A stretch of 64,000 nucleotides of DNA from Lateolabrax maculatus (Eukaryota; Chordata; Actinopteri; Acropomatiformes; Lateolabracidae), in contig CM062208.1 of the NCBI GenBank assembly GCA_031216445.1, positions 7,960,001 to 8,024,000 of the forward strand. Direction: 5' to 3'. Shown here in pieces: positions 10,908-22,119 of this stretch. The first letter of the stretch is position 1; every line of letters begins with the position of its first letter. A program made the position numbers and the translations under genes. The notes beneath the pieces were generated by a model. It was given only the letters and a program-made list of their open reading frames with translations, had not been told where the DNA came from and searched no databases.

Positions 10908-10919
10908 AACCACGTGACG
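10549..10919 (+). promoter_or_regulatory. cln5: Candidate MiT/TFE (CLEAR-like) E-boxes before cln5
   Basis: GTCATGTGAT occurs at 10549-10558 and again at 10882-10891 (one per duplicated copy), and CCACGTGACG at 10910-10919. The CLEAR consensus bound by TFEB/TFE3 is GTCACGTGAC; GTCATGTGA is an accepted MITF/TFE variant. A further GTCATGTGAC sits at 11146-11155 in cln5 intron 1. AGGAAGTG (10928-10935) is an ETS-type site. Lysosomal genes such as CLN5 are known TFEB targets, so the placement is sensible. Binding is not shown. Confidence 0.5.
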
Positions 10920-11018
10920 AACTAATGAGGAAGTGTCCGTGCAGAGGGGAAGGATCATGGGAAGGCTATCTGCTTAACTTCTGCCTTTTTTTTTTGGGTT
11001 TGTTTTCGAGGCTTCAAC

Positions 11019-14000
11019 ATGACTCACACGGAGGCTGTTCTGTGTTTCAACCTGCTCCTGTTTCTTCACGTCGCTGCTCAGCTCAGGAGTAATGGAGGGC
11101 AGCAGTGGCCCGTCCCCTACAGGTAATGGCGACATTAACCCGTCAGTCATGTGACAGCCAGAGAAATAATGTTTCTGTTTGGGGAAAGTTTGAGCTGCAG
11201 GAGAGGTGGAGTTGGTTTTAAGTTGGATATATTGGAGAGACATTCGCTCCGGACCCGGCGGCGTCTCCGTCCTGAGTTTCCCCCGGTGTGTGCAGCAGGA
11301 GGACGGGCAGATCTTCTCCAGGCGTCGCCCTTAACCGCTGGAGGCTCATTTAGGGACCATCAATAAATTGAAATTGTGTGAAATTGACACAAACATTTTT
11401 TTTTTCTCTCCACAATATTATTTAAAAGTGTGATTTAAAAAAAAAAAAATGCAACTAAATGTATTTCTTTTGGCACATTATTTTGATTGCTAATGTGTAA
11501 TTTATTTATTTTACATAAATATGTTAATAAAAAATAATGATCTTCCATGTATTGTGACTCCAAATCAATACCAGAAATGATTACTACACAAGCCACATAG
11601 GACACACCTGTTCATGTTGGATTTTAGTACTTACAGTTTTTGGAAATATTTTTATGGAAAATATATGTGCTTATATGTGATGTGAGGCAGTGACTCTAAA
11701 TAAAAATGTATCATTAACAGGACACATGGGACACACCTCTTTACACTAAACTTCAGTGCTTATTTGTCCAGTGTTGTAATAATTTCTGGTACTGATTTGG
11801 AGTCACTGTGTCACATTACATGGAAGCTATTGAAAAAAAGTAATAAAAATTTTAAATAATGAAAATATTAATATAAAATAGAAGAAGCACTGAAATCCAA
11901 TATAAAGAGGTGTGTCCTGGGATTAAGTAACAGTGCAGTTTTAACTTTAATTTGTTGAATTAAGATTGATTGTGACTCTGATTCATATGAACTCTAGGGA
12001 TATATAGTAATAACAGTGACTATCTATGTTACAGAAAAGCTTATGTAGTGGTATAAACTCTCCTTGGTTGTCATGTCATCAACAGACGGTTTGATAGTCG
12101 CCCTGATGTGGACTCCTACTGCGACGCTCTCTACCCGTTCTGTCCCACTGGAGACCGGGATGGACGGATTCCCTACATGAGAGACAGCGATGTCATCTCA
12201 GTTTATCGACTGCAAACACCTGTGTGGGAATTCAAGTATGGAGATTTGCTGGGGAAAGTTGTAAGTAGCCTTCATGAAACCTCTTGTCATCATCACTTCT
12301 TTCTACATCACCACATTGTGGTTACTGTAGAAATGCACCTGCTGATGCTGTTGCAGATTCTGTTGATTTATTAATACATCATTGAATCTTGGACTAAAAT
12401 GTCTTGTTTGTACATTTTTATTGGCTATTTTGATGAAACTGCTTGTGACTGTTAAATTTTAAAAAGTGGTTTCATGTTCAGATAAAAATGTGTTCACTAT
12501 GGTTAATATAAGTAATAAAATACACTTTTTGTCAGTGAAAATAATTGGACAAAATATTTAAAACTAACACAGATATTCTTTGTGTTGTTACTATTATATT
12601 CTCTGAAATTGAGATGAAGATACTGCTTTGTTGCTGTAGATGGTAAAACTGGTTGTATTGGACAGAGACTGGTAATTAAATATAGTGGGGCTGTTAAAAC
12701 AGAAGTGCAACTTGCGACTTTATTCATAGAAACACAGCTGTACACCCGTCTCCCATGTCTAATATAATGTTTCTGTTTGGTTCACAGCATATCATGCATG
12801 ATGCCATTGGGTTCAGCAGTTCAGAATCAGGGGCCAACTACACCATGGAGTGGTATGAGCTGTTTCAGCTGGGTAACTGCACCTTCCCTCACCTCAGACC
12901 TGAGGTGAACGCACCTTTCTGGTGCAACCAGGGGGCGGCCTGCTTCTTTGAAGGCATCGATGACTTACACTGGTCACAAAATGGCACCTTGGAGAAAATA
13001 GGAGAAATCACAGGTGAAACTTCACTCGTGTAATCTGGTATCTCTGCTCAGAGGAATAAATTGATCCTACTAACAAATATTTCCCGTGTAGATTAAGCCT
13101 ACAATAGTTTATTATTCCATTGTTGCATCAGTGAACTACACAGTTGCACTTTGGGACAGGTTCCTTCATTATCCTTCTCCAACAAGACCACTATTTACTC
13201 CTGTCTGAGTGACATTTGCCAAAACTACAACTTTTTCTAGCCTTTTTTATTTTATTTTATATTTTTACTGTATGTCTTTTGCCATTTTTAAAGATTTATA
13301 TCTTCGGTAGGAACAAATGGGCTTTGGTTAGAGTACCATAGACAAGGTAGAGAAGTCAGAGAGTATTAAGAGACGGACTAACACATTGTTGATTTTGGTC
13401 TTTTAATGGGATCTGTTGAAAAAATAAGAAAAATACCAGCATTATCCTTTTCATGGTTATATCTGTATGTGTCAAACTGACGGATGAATAGATAATTCAA
13501 CTTTCAAAATCCTGCTCTGTCACAATGACTATTTTAAATGACTCACTTTCTCTAAAAAAAACAACATTTTGACTCAGTTGGAAAAATGTATTTTTACCCT
13601 TTGTTGGACTTCCCTTCTTGACACTCCATTATTTCTCCAGGGAGCCAGTTCAATGACTTGGCCCAGTGGGTCCAGGACGACAACGAGACTGGGATCTACT
13701 ATGAGACATGGACAGTTCGCTCTGACCCCAGCCCGAACTCCACCGCGTGGTTTGAGTCTTACGACTGCTCCCAGTTTGTCCACCGCACATACAGGAAACT
13801 GACTGAGCTCGGAGCCAAGCTCTCCAGCAGATCACAAACCAACTACACCAAGATCTACCTGTACAGCGGAGAGCCCACCTACCTCGGGAACGACAGCGCC
13901 ATATTCGGACAGCCCGCTCTGAAGAATCTGGCAGTGGACATCCGTAAATTTTACCACACATTCAGACCTCACCAGTCGTTTATAGACTTTGCGATCAGTC

Positions 14001-14155
14001 TGCTGGAGGCTTACAAAAAGGTTGTTTTGGACAAGAGCTTCTATCTCTACTACAACTTTGAGTACTGGCATCTGCCAATGAAGCCTCCCTATGTGCAGAT
14101 TACATACGAAGAGGTGCCTTTGCCTAAACATAAAACTTTTACTACAGTGTTGTAA
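11019..14155 (+). CDS. cln5: CLN5, lysosomal ceroid-lipofuscinosis protein 5 (BMP synthase / thioesterase)
   Basis: Soluble lysosomal glycoprotein, mutated in human neuronal ceroid lipofuscinosis; reported to have S-depalmitoylase activity and to make bis(monoacylglycero)phosphate. Coding exons 11019-11122, 12086-12260, 12788-13013, 13641-14155; GT-AG, phases 2, 0, 1; 339 residues, close to mature-type human CLN5 (358). Residues 1-20 form a signal peptide (VLCFNLLLFLHVAAQL core). Conserved blocks: QWPVPYRRFD, TPVWEFKYGDLLG, IMHDAIGFSS (His equivalent to human His166), NYTMEWYELFQLGNCTFPHL, FWCNQGAACFFEGIDD, ESYDCSQFV (Cys equivalent to human Cys280), YLYSGEPTYLGN and FEYWHLPMKPPYVQITYEE. Several N-glycosylation sequons are kept. 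A six-codon upstream ORF (10957-10977) may lie in the 5' UTR. AATAAA hexamers follow, the best at 14676-14681. Convergent with fbxl3. Confidence 0.95.
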
Positions 14156-14157
14156 TC

Positions 14158-14300
14158 AAGGGCTGCAATTAATCCTTTTCATTAATGACTAATCAGTTTT
14201 ATTTTTTGAGGTTTTTTGCTGATGAATTGATTGTCCAAAAGCCAAATATATTATCAATAGTAATAAATTACTGATTGAAAAAAACATTTTGTAACAGTTT
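14158..14300 (+). mobile_element. hAT-like repeat abutting the cln5 stop codon
   Basis: Starts AAGGGCTGCAATTAATC just two bases after the cln5 TAA (14153-14155), then TTTTCATTAATGACTAATC, TGATGAATTGATTGTCC and CAAAAGCCAAATATATT, matching the order of the repeat at 6392. It would form the first part of the cln5 3' UTR. The right end is not clear. Confidence 0.5.
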
Positions 14301-17300
14301 TACAAAAGGCAATTGTTCCATATACGGAAAGAAAGGACCTACATTTTTCAGTAATAAAAATTTCCCCCGTCACTGCAACTCAGGGTTGTCATGAGTCTCA
14401 TGACTTTCATCATCATCGTTCCATGTCATACAAAGTATGATAAATACAAGTACTGCAAAGCATAGGGAAGTGATGTTCACCAACATAATGATACAGATTG
14501 TGTGTTATTTCATTTCAGTATTTTAGCGGAATTCCCCCAGATTTCAGTTTTGAACTTATTTTTATGTAAGGACTATAAATACTTTTTAACTACCAAATAT
14601 TTTTAATTCATATTTGTACAGTTTAACCAAAGATACATATGTATATATTTTTTTCTTTTCGGTTGTTTGGAAAATAATAAAATGACAGATGCAAAAAGTA
14701 CATTCACAATTTTTTATTACCGGTATAAGATCACATGTCCAAAACAATCATTTTAATTTCAAGACAGGTGACCAGTAAAGCAAAGTAGACAAAGCATTTG
14801 CCATACAGAAGCAAAACTAAAGGACAACATTGTCAACACCGGTTACTCCTAATAAAACTTACTGGAGAACAAATTAGGTTAAAGTAGCTGTATTTAAGTA
14901 AAACATGTTTAACTAATCCAGCTGAATTTTCCAATAAAAAAACAACAGGAAAATGATTAAAGTATTATAAACAGTTTTGAGACACAACCGTCACTTTACA
15001 GCTGCTGCCATGACAACCGTTTACCGCGCTGCACAAATCCTTAAAAATAACCAGGAGATATGTTACTGTACCATTGAGATGCTAATGCACATGATCAAAG
15101 ACAATCAGCACAGATATTTACCTCAGCGATCGAGACCAATACTATCAATAGACTGTTAGTTCAATCCAATAATACTAAGAAGCGTTTGAACTTCCAGAAA
15201 TAAGCGTTCAGTCCATGTTACTGTTGAATTAAGTCTGACTAAAAGAAAAACCGGGGTTATCGACAGATCCTATTGACATGCAGTGTTGTCCAAAAGTTTA
15301 ACTTTTTATGAAAATACATACTTTGTAAAATTATATTTCTTAAATATATTTCTTTTAATGACATAAGTCAAAAGGTTTGATTGTGATTTTGCTGGCAATT
15401 TGTCATTATTTGGTTGACCTTTTACCTGTTTCTTATTCTTTCTTTAAAGTAGATCCCAGTTAAGTGCCTTCTGATGTTTAATTAACTTTAATAACTTAAT
15501 TGTGATTTTAGTGCCATTGTCCTGCTGGAGAAAGAACCATCTTTCACACAGTTTAAGACAGCACTATGGCATTTCTCTGCAGAAAGAGTGAAGGGTTTGA
15601 TTCACTAACTGAAATGTAACTTTAAGCTTTGCCTGGTTTTGTTTTGGATTAAAATTACTTGTTAAAATATCCCTGTGTCTTGATAAATGATTTAAAGATT
15701 GCAGTAGTGGACTTGAATCTTTTGGACCACCAGCATGCGACAAAATCATATTGACAGAGGTGGAAGTGTCAGAACCAAAAAAAGTAATCTGGCTGCTGGT
15801 ATGCTTGCTGGTTATAGTGATTGCTTCTTTTGTATGACTGGAAAGACACAAATTAATTACAAAAGCAGTATCCATATCAATAAATTACACAGCTTATCTT
15901 CTCTAGTGACTACGGTATGAAAAAGATCCATCTAGTAAAGGATAACTCGCACTCTGGTTTTATAAAAGACACCAACCGTTGGCTAACGAAACTTCAAACC
16001 CCGACAGAGGGCGAAATAAAGAAATAAGTACATTTCTATTGATAATAATCAAACACACAGCGTTTTATATACAGATGCATTTGACTTCCTTCTTAAAGGA
16101 AAAAAAACTAGTTTCACTCATCTGACTTGCCAAATCTCTTTCAACTGAAATGAATGGATGTTATGGACAGGAGCACTAGCGATATCTGCAGAGACTGTTT
16201 GTAATGACGAGATGAATACTGCTTCCTCTCCTGTACGCACGATGTGGAAACACGATACAGAGCAAACGTGGGCTAATACGAGGGCAGGTATTCACAACAG
16301 GTTAAGAGCTTGATCAAGCAAAATAGCAGAAGATGCCAATGAAACCTATATAAGAAATATCATTTAATGCACCTGAGAGACACAAAGGGTTAATTCCCAG
16401 CGTGCATTGTAAGCCAATAGCCGCAGAGACTAGTCTATAAAATTATTACAAAGCAATCTGACCACGAAGGTTGGATACTCACCGATATCTACCTCCAAAT
16501 TTAAACATTTCTGTGCACTATCTATATTTACATATAATTATTTCTGTTTTTATTAGTATTTATAGCTTTCTTATTTAATATACTGTCCTTGGTATCTGAT
16601 TTAACAGAGCCCCAGTACAGTGTAAATTATCTTCATTACAATCTGGGTCCAACTTAGAAAAATTGGAGTATTATAAATATTGTTTCCTTGATTTCATTAG
16701 GATAGAAGGACTTGTTGTGGTTTTTGTCCCGACTATCGTTTGGTATTCTTCTAAAGTGCTTAGGAAATCTACGACTGTACAGAAATCTTTAAATAAAACC
16801 GAGAAATTAATTTGTCAAGCCAATCCATGCCTGATGCTGGAAATTAAAAATCTGCATAACTTGGAGAAAATAAAAATCCATGACATCAACCAACACCGTC
16901 CACCTTCATGTCACAAAAGATAAGAGATCTATTTACACATTTCTGCTTCTCTCCGGGCCAACTTCCAACATTTTCAACATCATGTTTCCTTTTTTGATGT
17001 ATGATTGACGTCAGCCTAGGAGAAAAAGCAAGAGGTCTTCAACACTCCTTATCTTTAAATTAGTTTAAAATTAGGTGTAAGACCGAGCCACTCTTCTGCA
17101 AAATTAAATAACACCACCCCCCCACACACCTGACAAAAAACCTTCGGTCACATACTATATACAAATAACTTTGCAGCTATTTGGAAAACTCCAATGCCAT
17201 GTATTGTCACAGAATGCAGAGCTGCTATCTCAGACTGGATTTACTTAGGCCAAGTGGTAGTGTAACAACATGTAATTGTGCATCTAATCGTCCCAAATTA

Positions 17301-17323
17301 CTCAACGTAAAAAAAACAAAAAC

Positions 17324-17378
<55 letters not shown>

Positions 17379-17802
17379 CTCATAACCGGCTTCAGTGTCC
17401 ATATAACTCAATTTGCAGTTATAAAAACATTGCTTTTTTTTGTCAAATATTTCTACCTGTGCTGGTCTGTGTGTTGATTGTTTATTTTGTGAACAAGCCA
17501 GTGTGGCAAGTTCTGTCTCCGGATTAAGCAAAGCAGGATTCCATCGTCCATTTTGAAGCTAAAAAAGTAGATGTTTGTAGTGTTTGGATGACATGATAAC
17601 ATTGTGTAGAAGTCAGGTGCCACATTACATCCCTGCCCTGCACTCCACACAGGAGTTCAGAAAGTTTATGCTCTCCATGCTGGCACCAAACATTTCACTA
17701 CAGTTGAGCATTTAAAGGCTTTTCAATGCAAACACGGAGGCCATGAATGTTCCACACCACAAACTTCATGTACTGAACTTTGTGTGCCTCTTTGGCTTCA
17801 CT
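14301..17802. other. Convergent cln5/fbxl3 3' region, no gene seen
   Basis: AT-rich and without a recognisable coding exon on either strand. AATAAA hexamers for cln5 include 14676-14681 (+). The fbxl3 3' UTR (-) begins at 17802 and runs leftward for an unknown distance, so the two transcripts may approach or overlap tail to tail. A (CA)n tract lies at 17327-17377. The longest open frames are short and unconserved-looking. Confidence 0.5.
17327..17377. repeat. (CA)n microsatellite in the fbxl3 3' region
   Basis: About 25 CA units, 426 bases beyond the fbxl3 stop codon; probably within its 3' UTR (TG on the transcript). Confidence 0.95.
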
Positions 17803-20800
17803 TTACCAGGTGGGCATCATGTCTGGGAACCAGACCCGGCCCAGGTGCTTAGAAACCTCCCAGTGGATCTCATCCAGCGAGTATTTGTGATCTGGAATCA
17901 GCACCTCCTCCATGATGGACAGCTGGGAGAGCCTCCGGCCACACATCTTGACAAACTCCACAAACGCGCTGCAGGAAACCTCGCACTCGCCCAGGCCGAT
18001 GGCGGACAGCTGGGTGCAGCGCTTCGCGATGCGGATCAGCTCCTCATCCAGAGGACGCAGGCCGTTGGCGCACACCACCAGCTCCACCAGACGAGGGCAG
18101 TGGAGGCCAACGCGGCCCAAGACCTCCTTACTGACTGAGCGACCAAAGTAGAGGTGAGTGACGGGGATCTCCTCGTTGAAGAAAGGGCTGAACTCGTCCT
18201 CATAGAGGAAGAAGTACATCACCAGGTTGAATTTGGGCGAGTGCCGCACCATGGCGTCCCAGCTGCTCTTCTTGATGGTGTGGAAGTGCTGGCCGGGGTT
18301 CTCACTCACCACGTCGATCCGCAAGTGTTCCAGGTGGACGTGTTTCTCCGAGGAGAGCGCCAGCAGGAGTTCATCACTCAAGAGGTGGTAGTTTAGTGCC
18401 AGCTCTCTCAGCCCGTGACACTGATCTGCCACACACAGGATCCCTGCAAACATCCACAGATTGTATGTTTTTTTTTAAAATCCAATTTATGAAATCCAGT
18501 TTTTAATTTTCTAAAAAGGATAAAGAACTCCTATATTTGCCCAACAAGGTGCAGTTTAATCAGCAGTCATAATAGCTGACAATAAAACCAGTTCCAGGAA
18601 AAAGTATGCAAGGGGGAGGAACAGGATAAACATAATATATGATGTAATGTCTGCCAGTCCACCACATGAAATAAAAAATAAGATGTATGGGGCCAGGCAA
18701 GAAAATTACAGGCTCTAAATAAGCCGCTGGATGGAAATCACTGTCAGCTTTGTGACTTAAAGAACAGATTACAACTATAATAATTTCATTTTGTTTTTTA
18801 AACCAAACAAAAACATGGCAAGGATTCTTCGTCTGAGCTTAAGCACTGAAACAGCTAGTCTGTACCTGCTGGGGAGACGTGAGGGCAGCTGCTCATTTTC
18901 AGCAGTTTCAGGGTGTCACTGTTGTTGGCCACCAGCACCTTCAGAGATGGATCATCCACTGGCGTGTCGTCAATCTTGAGCGCAGACAATGATTTGGAGT
19001 TGACAAACACCACGGTCAGAGCTGAGATGAAATGAGACTGCGGAAGGACAAAGATCACACAAGGAATTATATTACGCCTTATACCAACACCTTTTAGACG
19101 TGGCTACCAAATGGCGGGTCTCAGCTCTTGTTGGTCTTTTTTGAATAATTTATATTTGGAATGATGGTGGCCGGTGTGTACATGCATAACAAGTTCATTT
19201 TTGGGTCTAAAAGCTTGTTGCAGTTTTCTGCAAAACCCAACAAGCTTTTGACTGGACAATGTCATAAATTTGATGTTAACCTACAATTTGTATTAATATA
19301 ATGTTCAGTTTGTGTTGCAATCTTTTATGGTTTTTTGGAGGCTGTTGTTTTTGATGCTGTTGAATTGTACTGCATTATACTGAATGGTGTTTCTAATATT
19401 TAGTATAGTGGGTGGACAACACAAAGACATCTGCTGTAGCTATCATGTCTATGATTTTCAAAAGAAAATAAAATCAGTGGTCCCCTTTGTCTACATCTCC
19501 TTCTCTTTGATTTAGTTTGAAGAGGCAGAGCAGTAGAAATACTGGCTTTTTCAAATATGTACTTTGAGAAACGAGTATTTGAGTCAAGTATTTTGGTAAA
19601 ATTCACAGCTTCAAAGCCATAAGGACGAAGAGCTCAGGAAAACGGATTGTGCCAAATGATGATTTGACTGCATCCCGTGAACCCTTCCCTCCAAAAAAGA
19701 GAACTAAAATACTTTAGGCCAACTACCAGTCAACAAAATTTCGCACCCAAACAGAAATTATATCTTTGCGTAAGATGTGTGAGAAAAGCCATGTCTAACA
19801 CTTTCACTTCAAAAAATAGACTCCCAAAGACCGGGATGTGGAGAAGGTGGGTACACAAAGACTGTACATGTGTGTGAAAGTTTCAATGATGATAATGCCT
19901 TATGTAATAACTCATTCACTGGGGACAGCTTCAAAGGGCAGCATGATTTTCAAGAATTCACAGAGACTGTCAGGGGGCACTAAGAGAGACAAAATAAAAC
20001 TCGCGAAAATAACATCCTGTGTCCCGAGGCCTAGTAAGTATAATTACATCCTTGTCCTTGGCCATGCATGAGAACAGACGCTGCTTTTCAGCCCTGTCCT
20101 CAGATAAAGAGAGAATACAAAAACTATCTGGTCAACAAACTATTTAAATGCATTTTCATTTTCCTGGTAAAGCTGATGAACAAGATACTATAAAAGACTC
20201 GGGACTGTTATGTTTGTATTAATTATACCTTTGGAACCTCCATGAAACTGGGTCTGGCTGTAGAGATGAGCCCCAAGGTCTTCAGTGAGCAATTCACCAA
20301 CTGCGAGAGAATGTCACATGCTGCCTCTGCAGACTCTGTGCTACTGTCCACCTGGCAAGTACAAACAAAGACTGAATGTCATTTCAGGAACATAAAAAAC
20401 ACATTTTTTTGTTTCAGCAAATTGTAAACACTTAAGCCCAGAATCAGGATGCATATTTTGACACAGACACAACAGCTTTTCCACCTTTACCTTGAAGCTG
20501 ACATACTGCAGGTGGTTGGAGTGCCTCTTTATGATCTGCTTGATCAGGTCTGGATGTGTGGCTTTCAGGTAAGAGCTGGCTGGCTGGTTAAGCTCAAACT
20601 CAAAGCATCTCCACAGCTCGGGCATGTGGAAAGCCTGGTTCCACCCACGGCACACCTGAGAGGCATAAGCCCGATCCAGCAGTGGAAGATACTGGAAGAT
20701 GTGCAGCAGGAGTTCCTGAGGCAGTCGTTCCCAGTTACTCTCCAGTGACTGACTGGCCTCAGCTTCTTCGGACTCCTCGCTCATCTGCTTACACACTTTC

Positions 20801-20871
20801 TTACAAGTCTCGGTTGGGCTCTGACTGGAAGAGCTGTTGCTGTCGTCCTCTCCTCCTTTGATCCGTTTCAT
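17803..20871 (-). CDS. fbxl3: FBXL3, F-box/LRR substrate receptor for cryptochromes
   Basis: Part of the SCF ubiquitin ligase that degrades CRY1/CRY2 in the nucleus and so sets circadian period. Coding exons 20871-20491, 20351-20229, 19037-18866, 18443-17803; GT-AG, phases 0, 0, 1; 438 residues (human 428). Residues 1-44 are a variable Ser/Glu-rich N-terminus; the F-box is at about 45-90 (LPQELLLHIFQYLPLLDRAY, QVCRGWNQAFHMPELWRCF). Leucine-rich repeats follow, with QIIKRHSNHLQYVSFKV, SKSLSALKIDDTPVDDPSL, CHGLRELALNYHLLSDELLL, HLYFGRSVSKEVLGRVGL and LSAIGLGECEVSCSAFVEF. The C-terminal tail WFPDMMPTW is intact; its terminal Trp enters the FAD pocket of CRY2 in the known structure. The start ATG lies one base inside the second exon (acceptor ends at 20873). 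Same strand as mycbp2, as in human. Confidence 0.96.
19209..19249. repeat. Perfect 12-bp inverted repeat in fbxl3 intron 3
   Basis: AAAAGCTTGTTG (19209-19220) and CAACAAGCTTTT (19238-19249) are exact reverse complements with a 17-base loop. In the intron between coding exons 3 and 4 region borders (18867-19037 lies nearby); the element is between exons at 19037 and 20229. Could be a hairpin or the end of an old palindromic element. Confidence 0.7.
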
Positions 20872-21739
20872 CCTGAAAAGTGGAGATAACAAGCTTGTTA
20901 AAAGTCCGGCACGACAAAACACAGAGAAGTTTACCACACAGAAAATAATATTGCCTAACAGTCACTTTGTTTCAGACTGCCTCTTCAGAACACCAGTCAT
21001 CTCTCTACATATATGCACCTAATGTAGATAACACTGAATTGGGAAATTATCTATTCTCACTTTCCAGAATAGATGCACAAACTCATCCTGGCAGGGGATT
21101 TGAAATGGTTGATTGATCCCAACCTAGATATCATAGCTACTCCCTGATGCATCACTCTTTTTCAAAGATACACTTCTTTTTCATTGAGAGTATTTTCTTG
21201 TATCCCTGACAAGCCTGACCTGGACATTCAAATAAACTCCCCTGCTCTGTACACAATCCCTACCTTTGATATTTTAATAAATATGTGCTTTTACTTATAA
21301 CTTTTAATGTATGTGGATGTATGTGTGCCCTTTCTGCACTTTCTTAATTTAATATACGGCTGTGTCAAGTGTATGACAATCCTTGTTTTGTTGTTGTTGC
21401 TGTGTTCCCTGTGTGTTTTGTGCCTTTTATTCTCTTTTTGCTTATGTGTATGTCCATTATAAAAGTAAAGAGGGAACGGCCAACATAAGAGAGGTGGACA
21501 GTGTTCACATTTCTTATGTTATCTCGATAAAAATGTAGTGGCTAAATATCACAGTAATGTTATATCTCACTGTTTATTTTTAGACGAAACGTGTCTGTTA
21601 TGTAATACGATGTTACGTTACATGAGCCGGAGGCCATGCTTGCAGGTAACAGTCAACACACAGATGCTGCACGCAGGCCGAAACACGCAATTCACTATTA
21701 AACAGACGACTGTGCAAGCTGCACATCTGCACCGCTGCT

Positions 21740-22100
21740 CGGATTAAACTGAATGCACAACAAATCGCCCACAGTGCGCCGAGTGACTCCCAAACACACA
21801 GCTCCCCCCCTCCTACCTCGCTGTTTACACTCCGCTAGTTGGCTGTTAGCAGGTTAATCCGACGACTGACTTGACGACTTCAGCCCGGGCCCACGCTGGG
21901 AAAACTCATCCGCAGCGACCGGACAACGCGCATCGAGACAACCCAAAAAAATAATAAAAAAAAAAAGACAAAAGAAGACGCCGTTTGACGACGGGGGGAA
22001 GCGGTGAGAGGCAGCTCGCTTGACCTAATTCCTCCGCTGGAGTTGTCGCGGCCCCCGAATCTGAAATGGCGAAGTGTTGTTATGACAGCAGCGGTGCATC
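21740..22100 (-). promoter_or_regulatory. fbxl3: CpG-rich promoter and 5' UTR exon of fbxl3
   Basis: This stretch is clearly richer in CpG than its AT-rich surroundings. On the minus strand a donor GAG|GTAGGA ends a putative non-coding exon at 21817; the matching acceptor TTTTCAG ends at 20873, one base before the fbxl3 ATG. GATCTCCCATGATGC (minus strand, near 22095-22115) resembles a ZNF143-type site and AAATGGCG (22064-22071, +) a YY1 core. No TATA box is evident, as expected for a housekeeping promoter. The start site is unknown. Confidence 0.6.
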
Positions 22101-22119
22101 ATGGGAGATCCAATGCAAA

